Source: an uncultured Gemella sp. (lineage in GTDB: Bacteria > Bacillota > Bacilli > Staphylococcales > Gemellaceae). Taken from it: a DNA stretch of 12,418 nucleotides. The notes under the pieces were generated by a model, which made no database searches, was not told the origin of the DNA, and saw nothing but the letters and a program-made list of their open reading frames with translations. This document shows, piece by piece, positions 1-7,393 of the stretch; position 1 is the stretch's first letter, and each line of letters opens with the position of its first letter. The stretch covers positions 1 through 12,418 of the forward strand of contig CALHQV010000174.1 in the NCBI GenBank assembly GCA_938038035.1, written 5' to 3'. The translations under genes and the position numbers were made by a program.

Positions 1-21
1 TATTTTTATAAATATAAAGAC

Positions 22-72
22 TAAGAGATGAATAAAGAAAATACCTCTAGTTTTCTCACAATTCATCTCTTA
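22..72. terminator. Nested hairpin downstream of radA, probable (bidirectional) terminator
   Basis: A perfect 12-bp inverted repeat (TAAGAGATGAAT at 22-33, its complement at 61-72) encloses a second stem, AGAAAA at 36-41 with TTTTCT at 51-56. On the plus strand the stem runs into a T-rich tract (70-80). On the minus strand, in which radA is read, it is followed by weaker T-rich sequence. It lies just beyond the radA stop codon (79-81), so it probably ends the ctsR-clpC-radA transcript. The better plus-strand T-run suggests it may also stop transcription entering from the left of the window. Confidence 0.65.
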
Positions 73-78
73 TTTTTA

Positions 79-1461
79 TTAAAATACACTACTGAAAGCT
101 ATATCTAGGCACTCTCTGATATCCTTTACAGGAACTATCTCAATTCCATCAGGAAAATCAGAATTTTTCATATTTCCTATTGGAACTATTACTCGTTTAA
201 AACCGTGTTTTTTAGCTTCATTAATTCTTTGCTCAATTCTGCTAACTCTTCTAACTTCTCCCGTTAAGCCAACTTCTCCAATGAAACAATCATTCATATT
301 TACAGCCATATCTTTAAAACTAGAAGCCACTGCCATAATTACACCTAAGTCAACAGCAGGGTCATCAATTTTTACTCCACCAGAGACTTTAACGTACACA
401 TCTTGTTGCTGTAATAAATAACCAGCTTTTTTCTCTAAGACAGCCATTAATAATATTAACTTATTATATTCTAATCCAGTTGAAATTCTTCGCGGATTAT
501 TGAAAGCTGTTGGCGTAGTTAATGATTGTATTTCTACAAGAAGTGGTCTACTACCTTCCATTGTACTAATTATAGTCGCTCCAGCAAGGTTTTTGCTTCT
601 TTCTTCTAAGAACATTTGAGACGGATTCGCCAAGTCTTCAAGACCACTATGTTTCATCTCAAAAATACCAATTTCATTAGTAGACCCAAAACGGTTTTTA
701 ACCGCTCTTAGTATTCTATAACTATGTTGACCCTCACCTTCAAAATAAAGTACCGTATCAACCATATGCTCCAACATACGTGGACCTGCGATTGTTCCCT
801 CTTTAGTAACATGACCCACTATAAATATGGCAATATTTAAACTCTTAGCAATTTTCATTAATTGTTGAGTACATTCTCTAACCTGAGTAATACTACCTGG
901 AGAATTTTCCAAATTAGGATTATAAATTGTCTGAATTGAATCAATTACTAAAAACTGGGGCTTTATTTTTTTTACCACTTGATATATTAAATTAAGATCA
1001 GTCTGTGCATAAACAAAAAGTTCATCCGTATTATTCTTTAATCTATCAGCTCTTATTTTAACCTGTCTTACTGACTCTTCCCCAGTTACATATAGCACAT
1101 CATGTTCTTTTGCTAAGTATGCTGAAATCTGTAGAAGTAATGTAGATTTCCCAATACCTGGATCTCCTCCTAAAAGTACCAAAGATCCACCAACAACTCC
1201 ACCACCAAGAACCCTATTTAATTCACTACTGTCCGTTAGAGTCCTCGGTACATCCTGTGTAGAAACTGATTTTAGTTTCCCAGCTTCTACACGCTCAGTA
1301 TCGTTTGTTTTTACTTCAAATTCTGTGTGTTTTGTCGCTTTTTTGGCTTCGACTACTTCTTCCATAGATGCCCATTTTTTACAATTTGGACATCTTCCCA
1401 TATATTTTAAACTCTGGTAACCACAGGCATTACATTCGTATTTTACATTTACCTTAGCCAT
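79..1461 (-). CDS. radA: DNA repair protein RadA (Sms)
   Basis: RadA is a RecA-like, DnaB-type ATPase that promotes branch migration and processing of recombination intermediates, and in Firmicutes also helps transformation. The 460-aa length is normal for the family. Visible in order: a C4 zinc finger (C10, C13, C24, C27); Walker A GGDPGIGKST at 98-107; Walker B LVIDS at 171-175; the RadA-specific KNRFG motif at 255-259; and a C-terminal Lon-protease-like domain from about 290 to 455 with the usual PAVDLGV and GEVGLTGEVR stretches. The start is supported by AAGAGG, which overlaps the clpC stop codon, 5 nt before the ATG. The clpC stop and the radA start are only 2 nt apart, so the two are co-transcribed and probably translationally coupled. 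Read as part of the CtsR-controlled operon. No anomaly seen. Confidence 0.97.
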   Translation of the reverse strand: MAKVNVKYECNACGYQSLKYMGRCPNCKKWASMEEVVEAKKATKHTEFEVKTNDTERVEAGKLKSVSTQDVPRTLTDSSELNRVLGGGVVGGSLVLLGGDPGIGKSTLLLQISAYLAKEHDVLYVTGEESVRQVKIRADRLKNNTDELFVYAQTDLNLIYQVVKKIKPQFLVIDSIQTIYNPNLENSPGSITQVRECTQQLMKIAKSLNIAIFIVGHVTKEGTIAGPRMLEHMVDTVLYFEGEGQHSYRILRAVKNRFGSTNEIGIFEMKHSGLEDLANPSQMFLEERSKNLAGATIISTMEGSRPLLVEIQSLTTPTAFNNPRRISTGLEYNKLILLMAVLEKKAGYLLQQQDVYVKVSGGVKIDDPAVDLGVIMAVASSFKDMAVNMNDCFIGEVGLTGEVRRVSRIEQRINEAKKHGFKRVIVPIGNMKNSDFPDGIEIVPVKDIRECLDIAFSSVF

Positions 1462-1463
1462 AA

Positions 1464-3938
1464 CTACCTCTTAGTCTTCTTTACAACAAAACTATCTTTT
1501 TTATAATCAATATTGATTATTCCTGTTAATTCAGGATTTTGTAATAGTTCTTCGCTTAGTAAATCTTCAATATTTTTTTGAATACTTCGTTTTAATGGAC
1601 GAGCTCCGTATTCTTTTATACTACCATCTTCAACTATTTTAGCCATTGCTTTTTTCGTAAGTTTAATAGTAATATTTCTATCTTCTAATCTCTTAGATAG
1701 ACCATCTATTAGTAATTCAGAAATTTTTTCCAACTCTTCTTTTTCTAGAGTCTTGAAGACGATTATATCATCAATCCTATTTAAGAATTCTGGACGATAT
1801 TGTTTTTTCAATGCTTCCATCATAGTGTTTTGAACATTCTTATAATCATTCTTAATAGAATCACTACCACCAAAACCTACAAATTTTTGATCATTAAGTT
1901 CACTAACACCGACATTTGAAGTCATTATAATAATTGTATTTTTAAAATCGATCACACGTCCTGATGCATCAGTTAAACGTCCATCATCTAATACTTGTAA
2001 AAGAATATTAAAGATTGATGGGTGAGCTTTTTCAATTTCGTCAAATAGAACTACTGAATATGGTTTTTGACGAACCTGTTCAGATAATTGTCCTGCCTCT
2101 TCATATCCTACGTATCCTGGAGGCGCTCCTACCAATCTACTAATAGAGTGCGGTTCCATATATTCACTCATATCTATACGAATCATATTATCTTCTGAAC
2201 TAAATAAAGCTTCTGATAAACTTTTAGCAAGTTCTGTTTTCCCTACACCTGTAGGTCCTAGGAAAATAAAACTTCCTATTGGTCTGTTAGGTGCTTTAAA
2301 TCCGCTTCTTGCTCTTCTAACAGCTTTGGCTAAACTAACTACAGCCTCATCCTGCCCAATAACTCTCTTATGTAAAATTTCTTCTAGTTTTAGCAGTCGT
2401 TCACTTTCAGATTCTGTTAATTTTGTAACTGGAACTCCTGTCCAAGCAGCAAGAACTTCAGCTATGTGTTCAGAAGTAATCTTAATTTTATCTTTTGATA
2501 AACTATCTTGCCAAGAAATTTTAAATTCTTCGATTTTACTAATTACCTTATTAACTTCATCACGTTTTTTGGCTGCTATTTCAAATTCTTGATTAATAAC
2601 AGCTCTGTCTTTTTCTTTGTTTAATCGAGTAAGCTCATCTTCATACTCTTTTAATTTATCTGGTGATTTATAATATCTTAGTTTAACTTTAGAACATGCC
2701 TCATCTATTAGATCTATTGCTTTATCAGGTAGACATCTGTCTGTAATATAAGTTGTACTTAATTTTACAGCTGAGTCAATAGCTTCATCTAAGATTTCTA
2801 CATCATGGTGTTCTTCATATTTATGTCTAAGTCCTTCAAGAATCTTAATAGAATCTTCAGTACTTGGTTCTTCAACCTTAATTGGTTGGAAACGACGTTC
2901 TAAGGCCGCATCTTTTTCAAAATATTTTCTATATTCTTCAGTTGTTGTAGCACCGATACATTGAATTAAACCGCGTGATAAGGCAGGTTTAAGAATATTT
3001 GATGCATCAGCACTTCCTTCACTACCACCAGCTCCTATAATCGTATGAATTTCATCTATAAATAAAATAATATCTCCTGCATCTTCAATCTCTGCAATTA
3101 TATTTTTTAATCTCTCTTCAAATTCACCACGATACTTAGTACCAGCTAGTAATGTACCCATATCTAATACCATTACTCTCTTTCCTAATAAATTACTAGG
3201 AACATTCTGCGAGACGATTCTTTCTGCTAAACCTTCAACTATCGCTGTTTTTCCTACTCCAGGTTCTCCAATTAATACAGGATTATTTTTAGTACGTCTA
3301 TTTAAAATTTCGATCATACGCGTAATTTCTTTATCACGTGCTAATACAGGATCTAATTTATTATTAAATGCATCTCTAGTTAAATCTTTTGCTAAAGAAT
3401 TTAGTGTTTTAGTTTTTGAGGAACTATTCTCAGATTCTGCAATCTTTTTAAATCCTTCATACAATTTAGATACCAATGCGTGATTTTTTTTCACTAAATC
3501 AAATAATTCATCAACTAAACCATCGACATTTATCCCTAATTTATCAGTTAATAAACGCACTGCTGTTCCAGTCTCTTCTTCAAGTAAAGATAATAACAAG
3601 TGTTCACTAGTAACAACAAAACTAGAAGTATCATCTGCATATCTTTGACTATTTTCTATCGTTCTAACTGCTCCATTTGTATAATCTATTTTCATTAAAA
3701 CATTACGATAAAAATCCGTTCCCTCTAATTCTGCTTCATAAAAGTCTACTACATTTTTTCTAAAATCATCATAGTAAACACCATGCCTGTTAAGCATTTT
3801 ACAAGATATAGTATTTTGCATACTCAACATAGCCAATAATAAATGTTCTGTTCCTACAGCTTTAACTCCAAAATCATTTGCTTCTTCTTTTGCTGTTGTT
3901 AATACCATAAGGGCTGTTTCATTAAATCTTATATACAT
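1464..3938 (-). CDS. clpC: ATP-dependent Clp protease ATP-binding subunit ClpC
   Basis: Hsp100 unfoldase that feeds damaged or tagged proteins to the ClpP peptidase. The 824-aa protein has two Clp_N repeats (about 1-145), AAA1 with Walker A GEPGVGKT (224-231) and Walker B ILFIDE (291-296), a coiled middle region with a UVR-type segment (about 435-470), and AAA2 with Walker A GPTGVGKT (561-568) and Walker B VVLFDE (629-634). The middle and UVR region marks ClpC rather than ClpB or ClpE. A VGF tripeptide at 687-689 fits the ClpP-docking loop, so it is expected to work with ClpP. The start is supported by AAAGGGG close upstream and by a 4-nt gap from the ctsR stop. In Bacillus and Staphylococcus ClpC is assisted by McsA/McsB, which are not encoded beside it here; a MecA-type adaptor elsewhere could serve instead (inference). 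Confidence 0.97.
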   Translation of the reverse strand: MYIRFNETALMVLTTAKEEANDFGVKAVGTEHLLLAMLSMQNTISCKMLNRHGVYYDDFRKNVVDFYEAELEGTDFYRNVLMKIDYTNGAVRTIENSQRYADDTSSFVVTSEHLLLSLLEEETGTAVRLLTDKLGINVDGLVDELFDLVKKNHALVSKLYEGFKKIAESENSSSKTKTLNSLAKDLTRDAFNNKLDPVLARDKEITRMIEILNRRTKNNPVLIGEPGVGKTAIVEGLAERIVSQNVPSNLLGKRVMVLDMGTLLAGTKYRGEFEERLKNIIAEIEDAGDIILFIDEIHTIIGAGGSEGSADASNILKPALSRGLIQCIGATTTEEYRKYFEKDAALERRFQPIKVEEPSTEDSIKILEGLRHKYEEHHDVEILDEAIDSAVKLSTTYITDRCLPDKAIDLIDEACSKVKLRYYKSPDKLKEYEDELTRLNKEKDRAVINQEFEIAAKKRDEVNKVISKIEEFKISWQDSLSKDKIKITSEHIAEVLAAWTGVPVTKLTESESERLLKLEEILHKRVIGQDEAVVSLAKAVRRARSGFKAPNRPIGSFIFLGPTGVGKTELAKSLSEALFSSEDNMIRIDMSEYMEPHSISRLVGAPPGYVGYEEAGQLSEQVRQKPYSVVLFDEIEKAHPSIFNILLQVLDDGRLTDASGRVIDFKNTIIIMTSNVGVSELNDQKFVGFGGSDSIKNDYKNVQNTMMEALKKQYRPEFLNRIDDIIVFKTLEKEELEKISELLIDGLSKRLEDRNITIKLTKKAMAKIVEDGSIKEYGARPLKRSIQKNIEDLLSEELLQNPELTGIINIDYKKDSFVVKKTKR

Positions 3939-3942
3939 AACA

Positions 3943-4464
3943 TCATCCCCTTTTATTATATTTTATATTTGTTAAGAATCTTATTGTCAGATCCTTTATA
4001 TTTGCTTTGGTTTGATTAATCATTTCTTCAGCACTATTTTCATCAATACAATCTAAAAATTGATTATGCACCGCTGTAACAATTTCTAAACTGTCTATAA
4101 AATGATTATAATCAAATTTATCGATATACTCTTTATCCAGTAGTATTTTAGCTAATCTAATAGCCTCATCTACTTCAACAATCTCATTCTCTACTGTCTC
4201 AATTAAATAATCAATGTAGTCTTTATTTGCGTGAAGAGTTATTTTGGTGATTCTGATGAATCCACCTCCACCTCGTTTACTCTCAATTATAAATCCGTGT
4301 TCTGGTGTGAATCTTGTCTTTATTACATAGTTTAATTGAGATGGTACACAGTCAAATTTTTGTGCAACGTTACTTCTTTTTATAATTATATGATCTTCTG
4401 AAGCCTCGTTAAATAAGCCCATAATATATTGTTCAAGTATATCAGTCATATTACTATTATTCAT
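3943..4464 (-). CDS. ctsR: Transcriptional repressor CtsR (class III heat-shock regulator)
   Basis: Dimeric repressor of clp genes in low-GC Gram-positives. The 173-aa length is slightly above the usual 150-155. The N-terminal half is a winged helix (about 25-75) whose wing holds the family's hallmark, R64 followed by four glycines (65-68) and FIRI. In B. subtilis this glycine-rich loop is the intrinsic heat sensor that lets CtsR leave DNA on warming. The C-terminal half (about 80-165) is the helical dimerisation and ClpC/McsB interaction domain. AAGGAGGTG just upstream gives a very strong ribosome site. A CtsR operator lies at 4480-4496, so the gene is autoregulated. It is first in the operon and directly followed by clpC without mcsA or mcsB, as in lactobacilli and streptococci rather than Bacillus. 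Confidence 0.95.
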   Translation of the reverse strand: MNNSNMTDILEQYIMGLFNEASEDHIIIKRSNVAQKFDCVPSQLNYVIKTRFTPEHGFIIESKRGGGGFIRITKITLHANKDYIDYLIETVENEIVEVDEAIRLAKILLDKEYIDKFDYNHFIDSLEIVTAVHNQFLDCIDENSAEEMINQTKANIKDLTIRFLTNIKYNKRG

Positions 4465-4479
4465 AAGAGCACCTCCTTA

Positions 4480-4496
4480 ATTGACTAAAATTGACC
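4480..4496 (-). promoter_or_regulatory. CtsR operator upstream of ctsR
   Basis: Read on the minus strand this is GGTCAAT-TTT-AGTCAAT, a direct heptamer repeat with 3-nt spacer. It matches the known CtsR site RGTCAAA-NNN-RGTCAAA except for the last base of each heptamer. It lies between the -10 box (4505-4510) and the ribosome site (4470-4478), around the expected transcription start, where bound CtsR would block initiation. This is the only such tandem repeat I found in the window. Confidence 0.92.
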
Positions 4497-4504
4497 TTTA
4501 TTAA

Positions 4505-4533
4505 ATTATACTACATCTACAATATTTTGTACA
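4505..4533 (-). promoter_or_regulatory. Sigma-A-type promoter of the ctsR-clpC-radA operon
   Basis: On the minus strand a perfect TATAAT -10 (plus 4505-4510) is preceded by TGTACA (plus 4528-4533, 4 of 6 matches to TTGACA) with a 17-bp spacer. The expected start falls a few bases upstream of or inside the CtsR operator, consistent with repression by occlusion. Confidence 0.8.
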
Positions 4534-4568
4534 CAAAAAACATTGATTTTTAGGCATATATAAATAAA

Positions 4569-4624
4569 AATGAACGACTCAAAAATCATGATTTTAAAAA
4601 TCTATTCTTCCTGAGTCATTCATT
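4569..4624 (-). terminator. Hairpin downstream of pbuX, likely terminator and copy 1 of a local repeat
   Basis: The 13-bp arms 4569-4581 and 4612-4624 pair with one mismatch (AATGAACGACTCA against TGAGTCATTCATT). The interior contains a 14-bp palindrome, AAAATCATGATTTT at 4582-4595. On the minus strand the stem is followed by T-rich sequence, fitting a terminator for the permease gene. The stretch 4576-4595 matches 18 of 20 bases of a hairpin arm in the pbuX leader (6057-6076), in the same orientation. Confidence 0.65.
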
Positions 4625-4677
4625 ATAATTCTATTTTCTAATTAAAGTATTTAGATTAAAATATTTATCTCTATTAG

Positions 4678-5940
4678 TTAGTTGTTTTTTAGTTTTGATT
4701 TTCTATTAAAAATCAGATTCATTACAATCGCAACAATTGTTCCTAATACAATACCACTATCAGTAAACATACGGATAAAACTTGGTAATTGAGCAAATGC
4801 TGTAGGGACTGTTGTTACACCTAATCCTAGACCTACAGAACAAGCAATTATCATCAGATTTTCTTGTTTGGCAAAATCAGTATTCCCTAACATTTTTACA
4901 CCATATGCAAGTACCATACCAAACATACTAATCATTGCCCCACCCAGCACTGGTTGAGGTACGATTGTAGCTAAAGCACCAATTTTAGGAATTGATCCAA
5001 AAACTAAAAGTAAAAGTACCATTACATACATTACTTTTTTACTTTTCACTCCTGAAATTTGTACAAGACCTACGTTTTGAGAATAAGTAGTATATGGAAA
5101 TGCATTTACTAATGATCCAATCATAACCGCTAATCCTTCTGCTAAATATCCTCTTCTTAAATCTGGTTCTTTAACCTCTTGATTACAGATATTTCCTAGG
5201 GCATAATATACACCAGTCGATTCAATCATACTAACTATTCCAACTATAACAAATGTTAAAATCGCGCTTATATTGAATTCAAAACTAGCGAACTTAAACG
5301 GTGTTGGATGTTGGAACCAACCTGCTTGAGTAACTTCTGTTAAACTTACCATCCCCATAAAACTAGCAATAACGGTTCCTGATACTAAACCTAATAAAAT
5401 TGCTATTGATTGAATAAATCCAGTAGTAAATTTATAAATTACTAAAATAATTGCAAGCGTAATACATGCCAATACGATATTTTTTGGATTTCCAAAATCT
5501 TTAGATCCTTGTCCTCCTGCAATATAGTTCATGGCAACTGGTACTAATGTAATACCTATAATTGTAACAACACTACCAGTAACAACAGGTGGGAATAACT
5601 TAGCCACCTTAGCAAAAAATGGTGCTATACCAACTACCACTAATCCTGAAACAAAAATTGCTCCATACATAGTTGGTAACCCTGAGCTATTTCCTATAGC
5701 TATCATCGGCGCAACAGCTGTGAAAGTACATCCAAGAACAACAGGTAAACCAATTCCTGTAAATTTACCTTTATATACTTGTAAGAATGTTGCTACCCCA
5801 CACATAAAAATATCAACTGACACTAAATAAGTTGTTTGTTCTGCTGAAAGACCTAGACCTCCAGCAACAATTATCGGTACAATTACCGCTCCTGCGTACA
5901 TCGCTAGTACGTGCTGTAAACTTAAAATAAAAGTTTTCAA
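4678..5940 (-). CDS. pbuX: NCS2-family xanthine-type purine permease
   Basis: Predicted cytoplasmic-membrane nucleobase:cation symporter of the NCS2 (nucleobase-ascorbate) family, most like PbuX-type xanthine permeases. The 420-aa chain is hydrophobic throughout, with about 12-14 membrane segments. Family marks include LQHVLAMYAG at the N-terminus (H10), the IESTG stretch with the substrate-site glutamate E240, and NAFPYTTYSQNVGLVQ at about 279-294 with the Q288-N289 pair that corresponds to the nucleobase-binding Gln-Asn of E. coli XanQ. AAGGAG (plus 5950-5955) precedes the ATG at good spacing. Control by a guanine-class riboswitch in the leader supports a purine rather than uracil substrate. 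It stands alone, without the xpt gene that accompanies pbuX in B. subtilis. Xanthine against urate or guanine as substrate cannot be settled from sequence alone. Confidence 0.88.
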   Translation of the reverse strand: MKTFILSLQHVLAMYAGAVIVPIIVAGGLGLSAEQTTYLVSVDIFMCGVATFLQVYKGKFTGIGLPVVLGCTFTAVAPMIAIGNSSGLPTMYGAIFVSGLVVVGIAPFFAKVAKLFPPVVTGSVVTIIGITLVPVAMNYIAGGQGSKDFGNPKNIVLACITLAIILVIYKFTTGFIQSIAILLGLVSGTVIASFMGMVSLTEVTQAGWFQHPTPFKFASFEFNISAILTFVIVGIVSMIESTGVYYALGNICNQEVKEPDLRRGYLAEGLAVMIGSLVNAFPYTTYSQNVGLVQISGVKSKKVMYVMVLLLLVFGSIPKIGALATIVPQPVLGGAMISMFGMVLAYGVKMLGNTDFAKQENLMIIACSVGLGLGVTTVPTAFAQLPSFIRMFTDSGIVLGTIVAIVMNLIFNRKSKLKNN

Positions 5941-5989
5941 GATTCTTTTCTCCTTAGTTATATATTATTTTTGACAAATATAACTATAT

Positions 5990-6028
5990 AAATACAAAAA
6001 ATCACCTATAATTACTTATAGGCGATTT
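5990..6028 (-). terminator. Intrinsic terminator of the pbuX riboswitch (expression platform)
   Basis: On the minus strand AAATCGCCTATAA pairs with TTATAGGTGATTT (plus 6016-6028 with 5999-6011, one G-T wobble, 4-nt loop) and is followed by a run of T. It lies in the 5' leader about 60 nt before the pbuX start, so it acts on pbuX itself. Its 5' arm contains GCCTATA (plus 6017-6023), which can pair over 7 bp with one wobble to TATGGGC, the 3' strand of aptamer helix P1 (plus 6245-6251). That is the standard arrangement for ligand-induced termination: purine stabilises P1, frees the terminator and turns pbuX off. Confidence 0.8.
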
Positions 6029-6050
6029 AAAAATTCTACTACAAATAGTT

Positions 6051-6105
6051 GGGAGTGACTCAAAAATCGTGATTTCGGGGAAATCGATTTTGTCGAGTCA
6101 CCCCC
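6051..6105. repeat. Large multi-part hairpin in the pbuX leader, copy 2 of a local repeat
   Basis: The outer arms GGGAGTGACTC (6051-6061) and GAGTCACCCCC (6095-6105) pair at 10 of 11 positions. Inside, AAAATC (6063-6068) pairs with GATTTT (6086-6091), and GATTTC (6071-6076) with GAAATC (6080-6085) around a GGG loop. The whole forms a long interrupted stem. It has no T-run on the minus strand and lies between aptamer and terminator. Its left arm is shared (18 of 20 bases) with the hairpin at 4576-4595. It resembles the small GTTGGGAGTGGGAC-type intergenic hairpin repeats of staphylococci in design, a comparison from memory. Confidence 0.75.
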
Positions 6106-6110
6106 GCACA

Positions 6111-6163
6111 GTTTATTAGATATCTAAAAAGCTTTTATAAAGCGATTTTAGATATCAATAAAC
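6111..6163. repeat. 53-bp near-perfect inverted repeat in the pbuX leader
   Basis: GTTTATTAGATATCTAAAA (6111-6129) pairs with TTTTAGATATCAATAAAC (6146-6163) with one bulged base. An inner GCTTT/AAAGC stem fills the centre. Partial complementarity continues outside the arms (CGCA on each side). It directly abuts the repeat at 6051-6105 and sits inside the riboswitch leader. It lacks a T-run on the minus strand, so it is not an obvious terminator. Its role is unknown. Confidence 0.75.
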
Positions 6164-6244
6164 CACTGCGTCTATGAGTTTTCTTGTAAACTTTTTTAAA
6201 ATCTAGGATTTTTGGGCCAACTCCAATAACATTATAATAAGAAT

Positions 6245-6313
6245 GCCCATAGTCATCAAATTTACGGTCTGATGGTAGAAACTTGCAAGCCATATTCTTG
6301 CCTTTATATGTGC
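6245..6313 (-). promoter_or_regulatory. Guanine-class purine riboswitch aptamer
   Basis: The minus strand shows the conserved purine aptamer. P1 is GCACATA (plus 6307-6313) with TATGGGC (plus 6245-6251), one mismatch. P2 is GCAAG/CTTGC closed by the AATATGG loop. The invariant junction GTTTCTACC follows, then P3 (ATCAGA/TTTGAT) with loop CCGTAAA, then GACTATG. The base that sets specificity is C (GACTATG rather than GATTATG), so it should bind guanine, hypoxanthine or xanthine, not adenine. It begins about 20 nt after the predicted transcription start and controls the pbuX permease gene. A reading frame of 69 codons covers it by chance. Confidence 0.95.
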
Positions 6314-6334
6314 TATATTTTGTCTGTACAATAT

Positions 6335-6363
6335 ATAATAACAATTTTCAAAATGATTTTCAA
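6335..6363 (-). promoter_or_regulatory. Promoter of the riboswitch-pbuX transcript (extended -10)
   Basis: On the minus strand TTGAAA (plus 6358-6363) and TATTAT (plus 6335-6340) are separated by 17 bp. The -10 is preceded by TGT, an extended -10 element. The expected start lies near 6328, about 15-20 nt before the aptamer, giving a leader of roughly 390 nt to the pbuX start. The promoter sits in the gap after pyrD, where I see no clear terminator, so some read-through from pyrD is possible. Confidence 0.7.
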
Positions 6364-6431
6364 GTGTTATCTGTTTTTTCTTTTAAATTTTCATCGTTAA
6401 TTAAAACTCATACTATACATATACTAATTAT

Positions 6432-7364
6432 TTATTCTATTACCTTTAATTTACCTCTAAAGTCATCTAAACTTGAATACCCTTTTTCTTTCATTACTTC
6501 TTGAAGTTCTTTAGTTAGTCTAGCAAAAACTGAAACACCTTCTTTATGCAGAGTAGTTCCCACTTGCACTAAATCAGCACCACAAAGAATATGCTCAAAT
6601 ACATCTTTACCATTTATAATGCCACCAGTTCCTATGATTTTTATACTAGGATTCAAGCGTTCTCTAAATGCTCGAACATTAGCTAATGCTGTTGGTTTAA
6701 TATATTCTCCACCTAGTCCACCAAATCCACCTTTTGGCTTAATAACTACTTGTTCCTTGTCTAAATCAATATATAAACCATTCCCTACACTATTTACACT
6801 ATTCACATATGTAAGAGGATATTTATTAAGAATTTTAGCCATTTCATCAAAATGAGCAATATCGAAATACGGAGGTAGTTTTACCCCAATAGGTTTTGTA
6901 AAGAATGTGAATACCTCAGCTAATAATTTATCTGTAAGTTCAAAATCATAAGCAATCTGAGGCTTTCCTGGTACATTTGGACATGATAAATTAAATTCAG
7001 TTACACCTTCATATTCACTTTCTTGAATTTTCTTTAATAGAGCAATATTTTCGTCATAACTCATACCAGTTACCGATAAAAACTGTAATTTTGCACCTGC
7101 TCTTTGACGTTCAATAACATAGTCTAAATAATAATCTAAACCATTATTAGGCAACCCCATTGAATTTATACTCCCTAAAGCAGTATCATAATATCTAGGC
7201 TCAGGATTACCTTCTCTATAGTCACGAGTTGCAGTCTTAGTAACAAATGCCCCCGCTTCACTATTCGCTAATTCATCTAGTTCCACGATCGTCATACAGT
7301 GTACCCCTGATGCATTCATTAATGAATTAGATAATTCGACATCTAAAAAATTAGTTTTTAACAT
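6432..7364 (-). CDS. pyrD: Dihydroorotate dehydrogenase, class 1A (fumarate type)
   Basis: Oxidises dihydroorotate to orotate, the fourth step of de novo pyrimidine synthesis. The 310-aa length equals the soluble homodimeric class 1A enzymes such as Lactococcus lactis PyrDA, which use FMN and pass electrons to fumarate. Visible marks are NASG near residues 17-20, K43 in the FMN-site TKT stretch, [10 protein letters not shown] at 64-73, the catalytic cysteine C128 in NLSCPN typical of class 1 (class 2 has serine), [10 protein letters not shown] near 187-196, and the phosphate-binding GTGGI and GADLVQVGT stretches. No membrane helix is present, which excludes class 2. AGGAGG stands at good spacing before the ATG. 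It is not next to other pyr genes, unlike class 1B pyrD in Bacillus pyr operons, which is paired with pyrK. Confidence 0.93.
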   Translation of the reverse strand: MLKTNFLDVELSNSLMNASGVHCMTIVELDELANSEAGAFVTKTATRDYREGNPEPRYYDTALGSINSMGLPNNGLDYYLDYVIERQRAGAKLQFLSVTGMSYDENIALLKKIQESEYEGVTEFNLSCPNVPGKPQIAYDFELTDKLLAEVFTFFTKPIGVKLPPYFDIAHFDEMAKILNKYPLTYVNSVNSVGNGLYIDLDKEQVVIKPKGGFGGLGGEYIKPTALANVRAFRERLNPSIKIIGTGGIINGKDVFEHILCGADLVQVGTTLHKEGVSVFARLTKELQEVMKEKGYSSLDDFRGKLKVIE

Positions 7365-7393
7365 TCTTCATACCTCCTATGTATACTAACAAC

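Noticed and set aside
2326..2592. 88-codon plus-strand frame inside clpC
   Set aside because: Antisense shadow of a clearly coding, motif-rich region; no ribosome site or family match.
5531..5830. 99-codon plus-strand frame inside pbuX
   Set aside because: Antisense shadow of the permease gene with repetitive, low-information composition.
5968..5985. Possible second CtsR half-site (TTTGAC) before pbuX
   Set aside because: Only one heptamer is present and no second copy at 3-nt spacing; it lies after the riboswitch terminator.
6186..6215. AAAATC-CTA-GATTTT hairpin as the riboswitch terminator
   Set aside because: On the transcribed minus strand it is followed by A residues, not T, and its stem is only 6 AT-rich pairs.
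6135..6344. 69-codon minus-strand reading frame upstream of pbuX
   Set aside because: It covers the conserved purine aptamer (6245-6313) and part of the 53-bp inverted repeat, its first ATG lies at the promoter's -10 region, and the protein resembles nothing known. The RNA explains the sequence conservation.
6323..6351. Alternative pbuX promoter TTGAAA-17-TACAGA
   Set aside because: The -10 matches only 3 of 6; the overlapping TTGAAA-17-TATTAT with extended -10 (6335-6363) is far better.
6283..6504. 73-codon plus-strand frame between pbuX and pyrD
   Set aside because: Overlaps the aptamer, the promoter and the end of pyrD on the other strand; composition is that of AT-rich noncoding DNA.
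6619..6855. 78-codon plus-strand frame inside pyrD
   Set aside because: Antisense shadow of conserved pyrD sequence.
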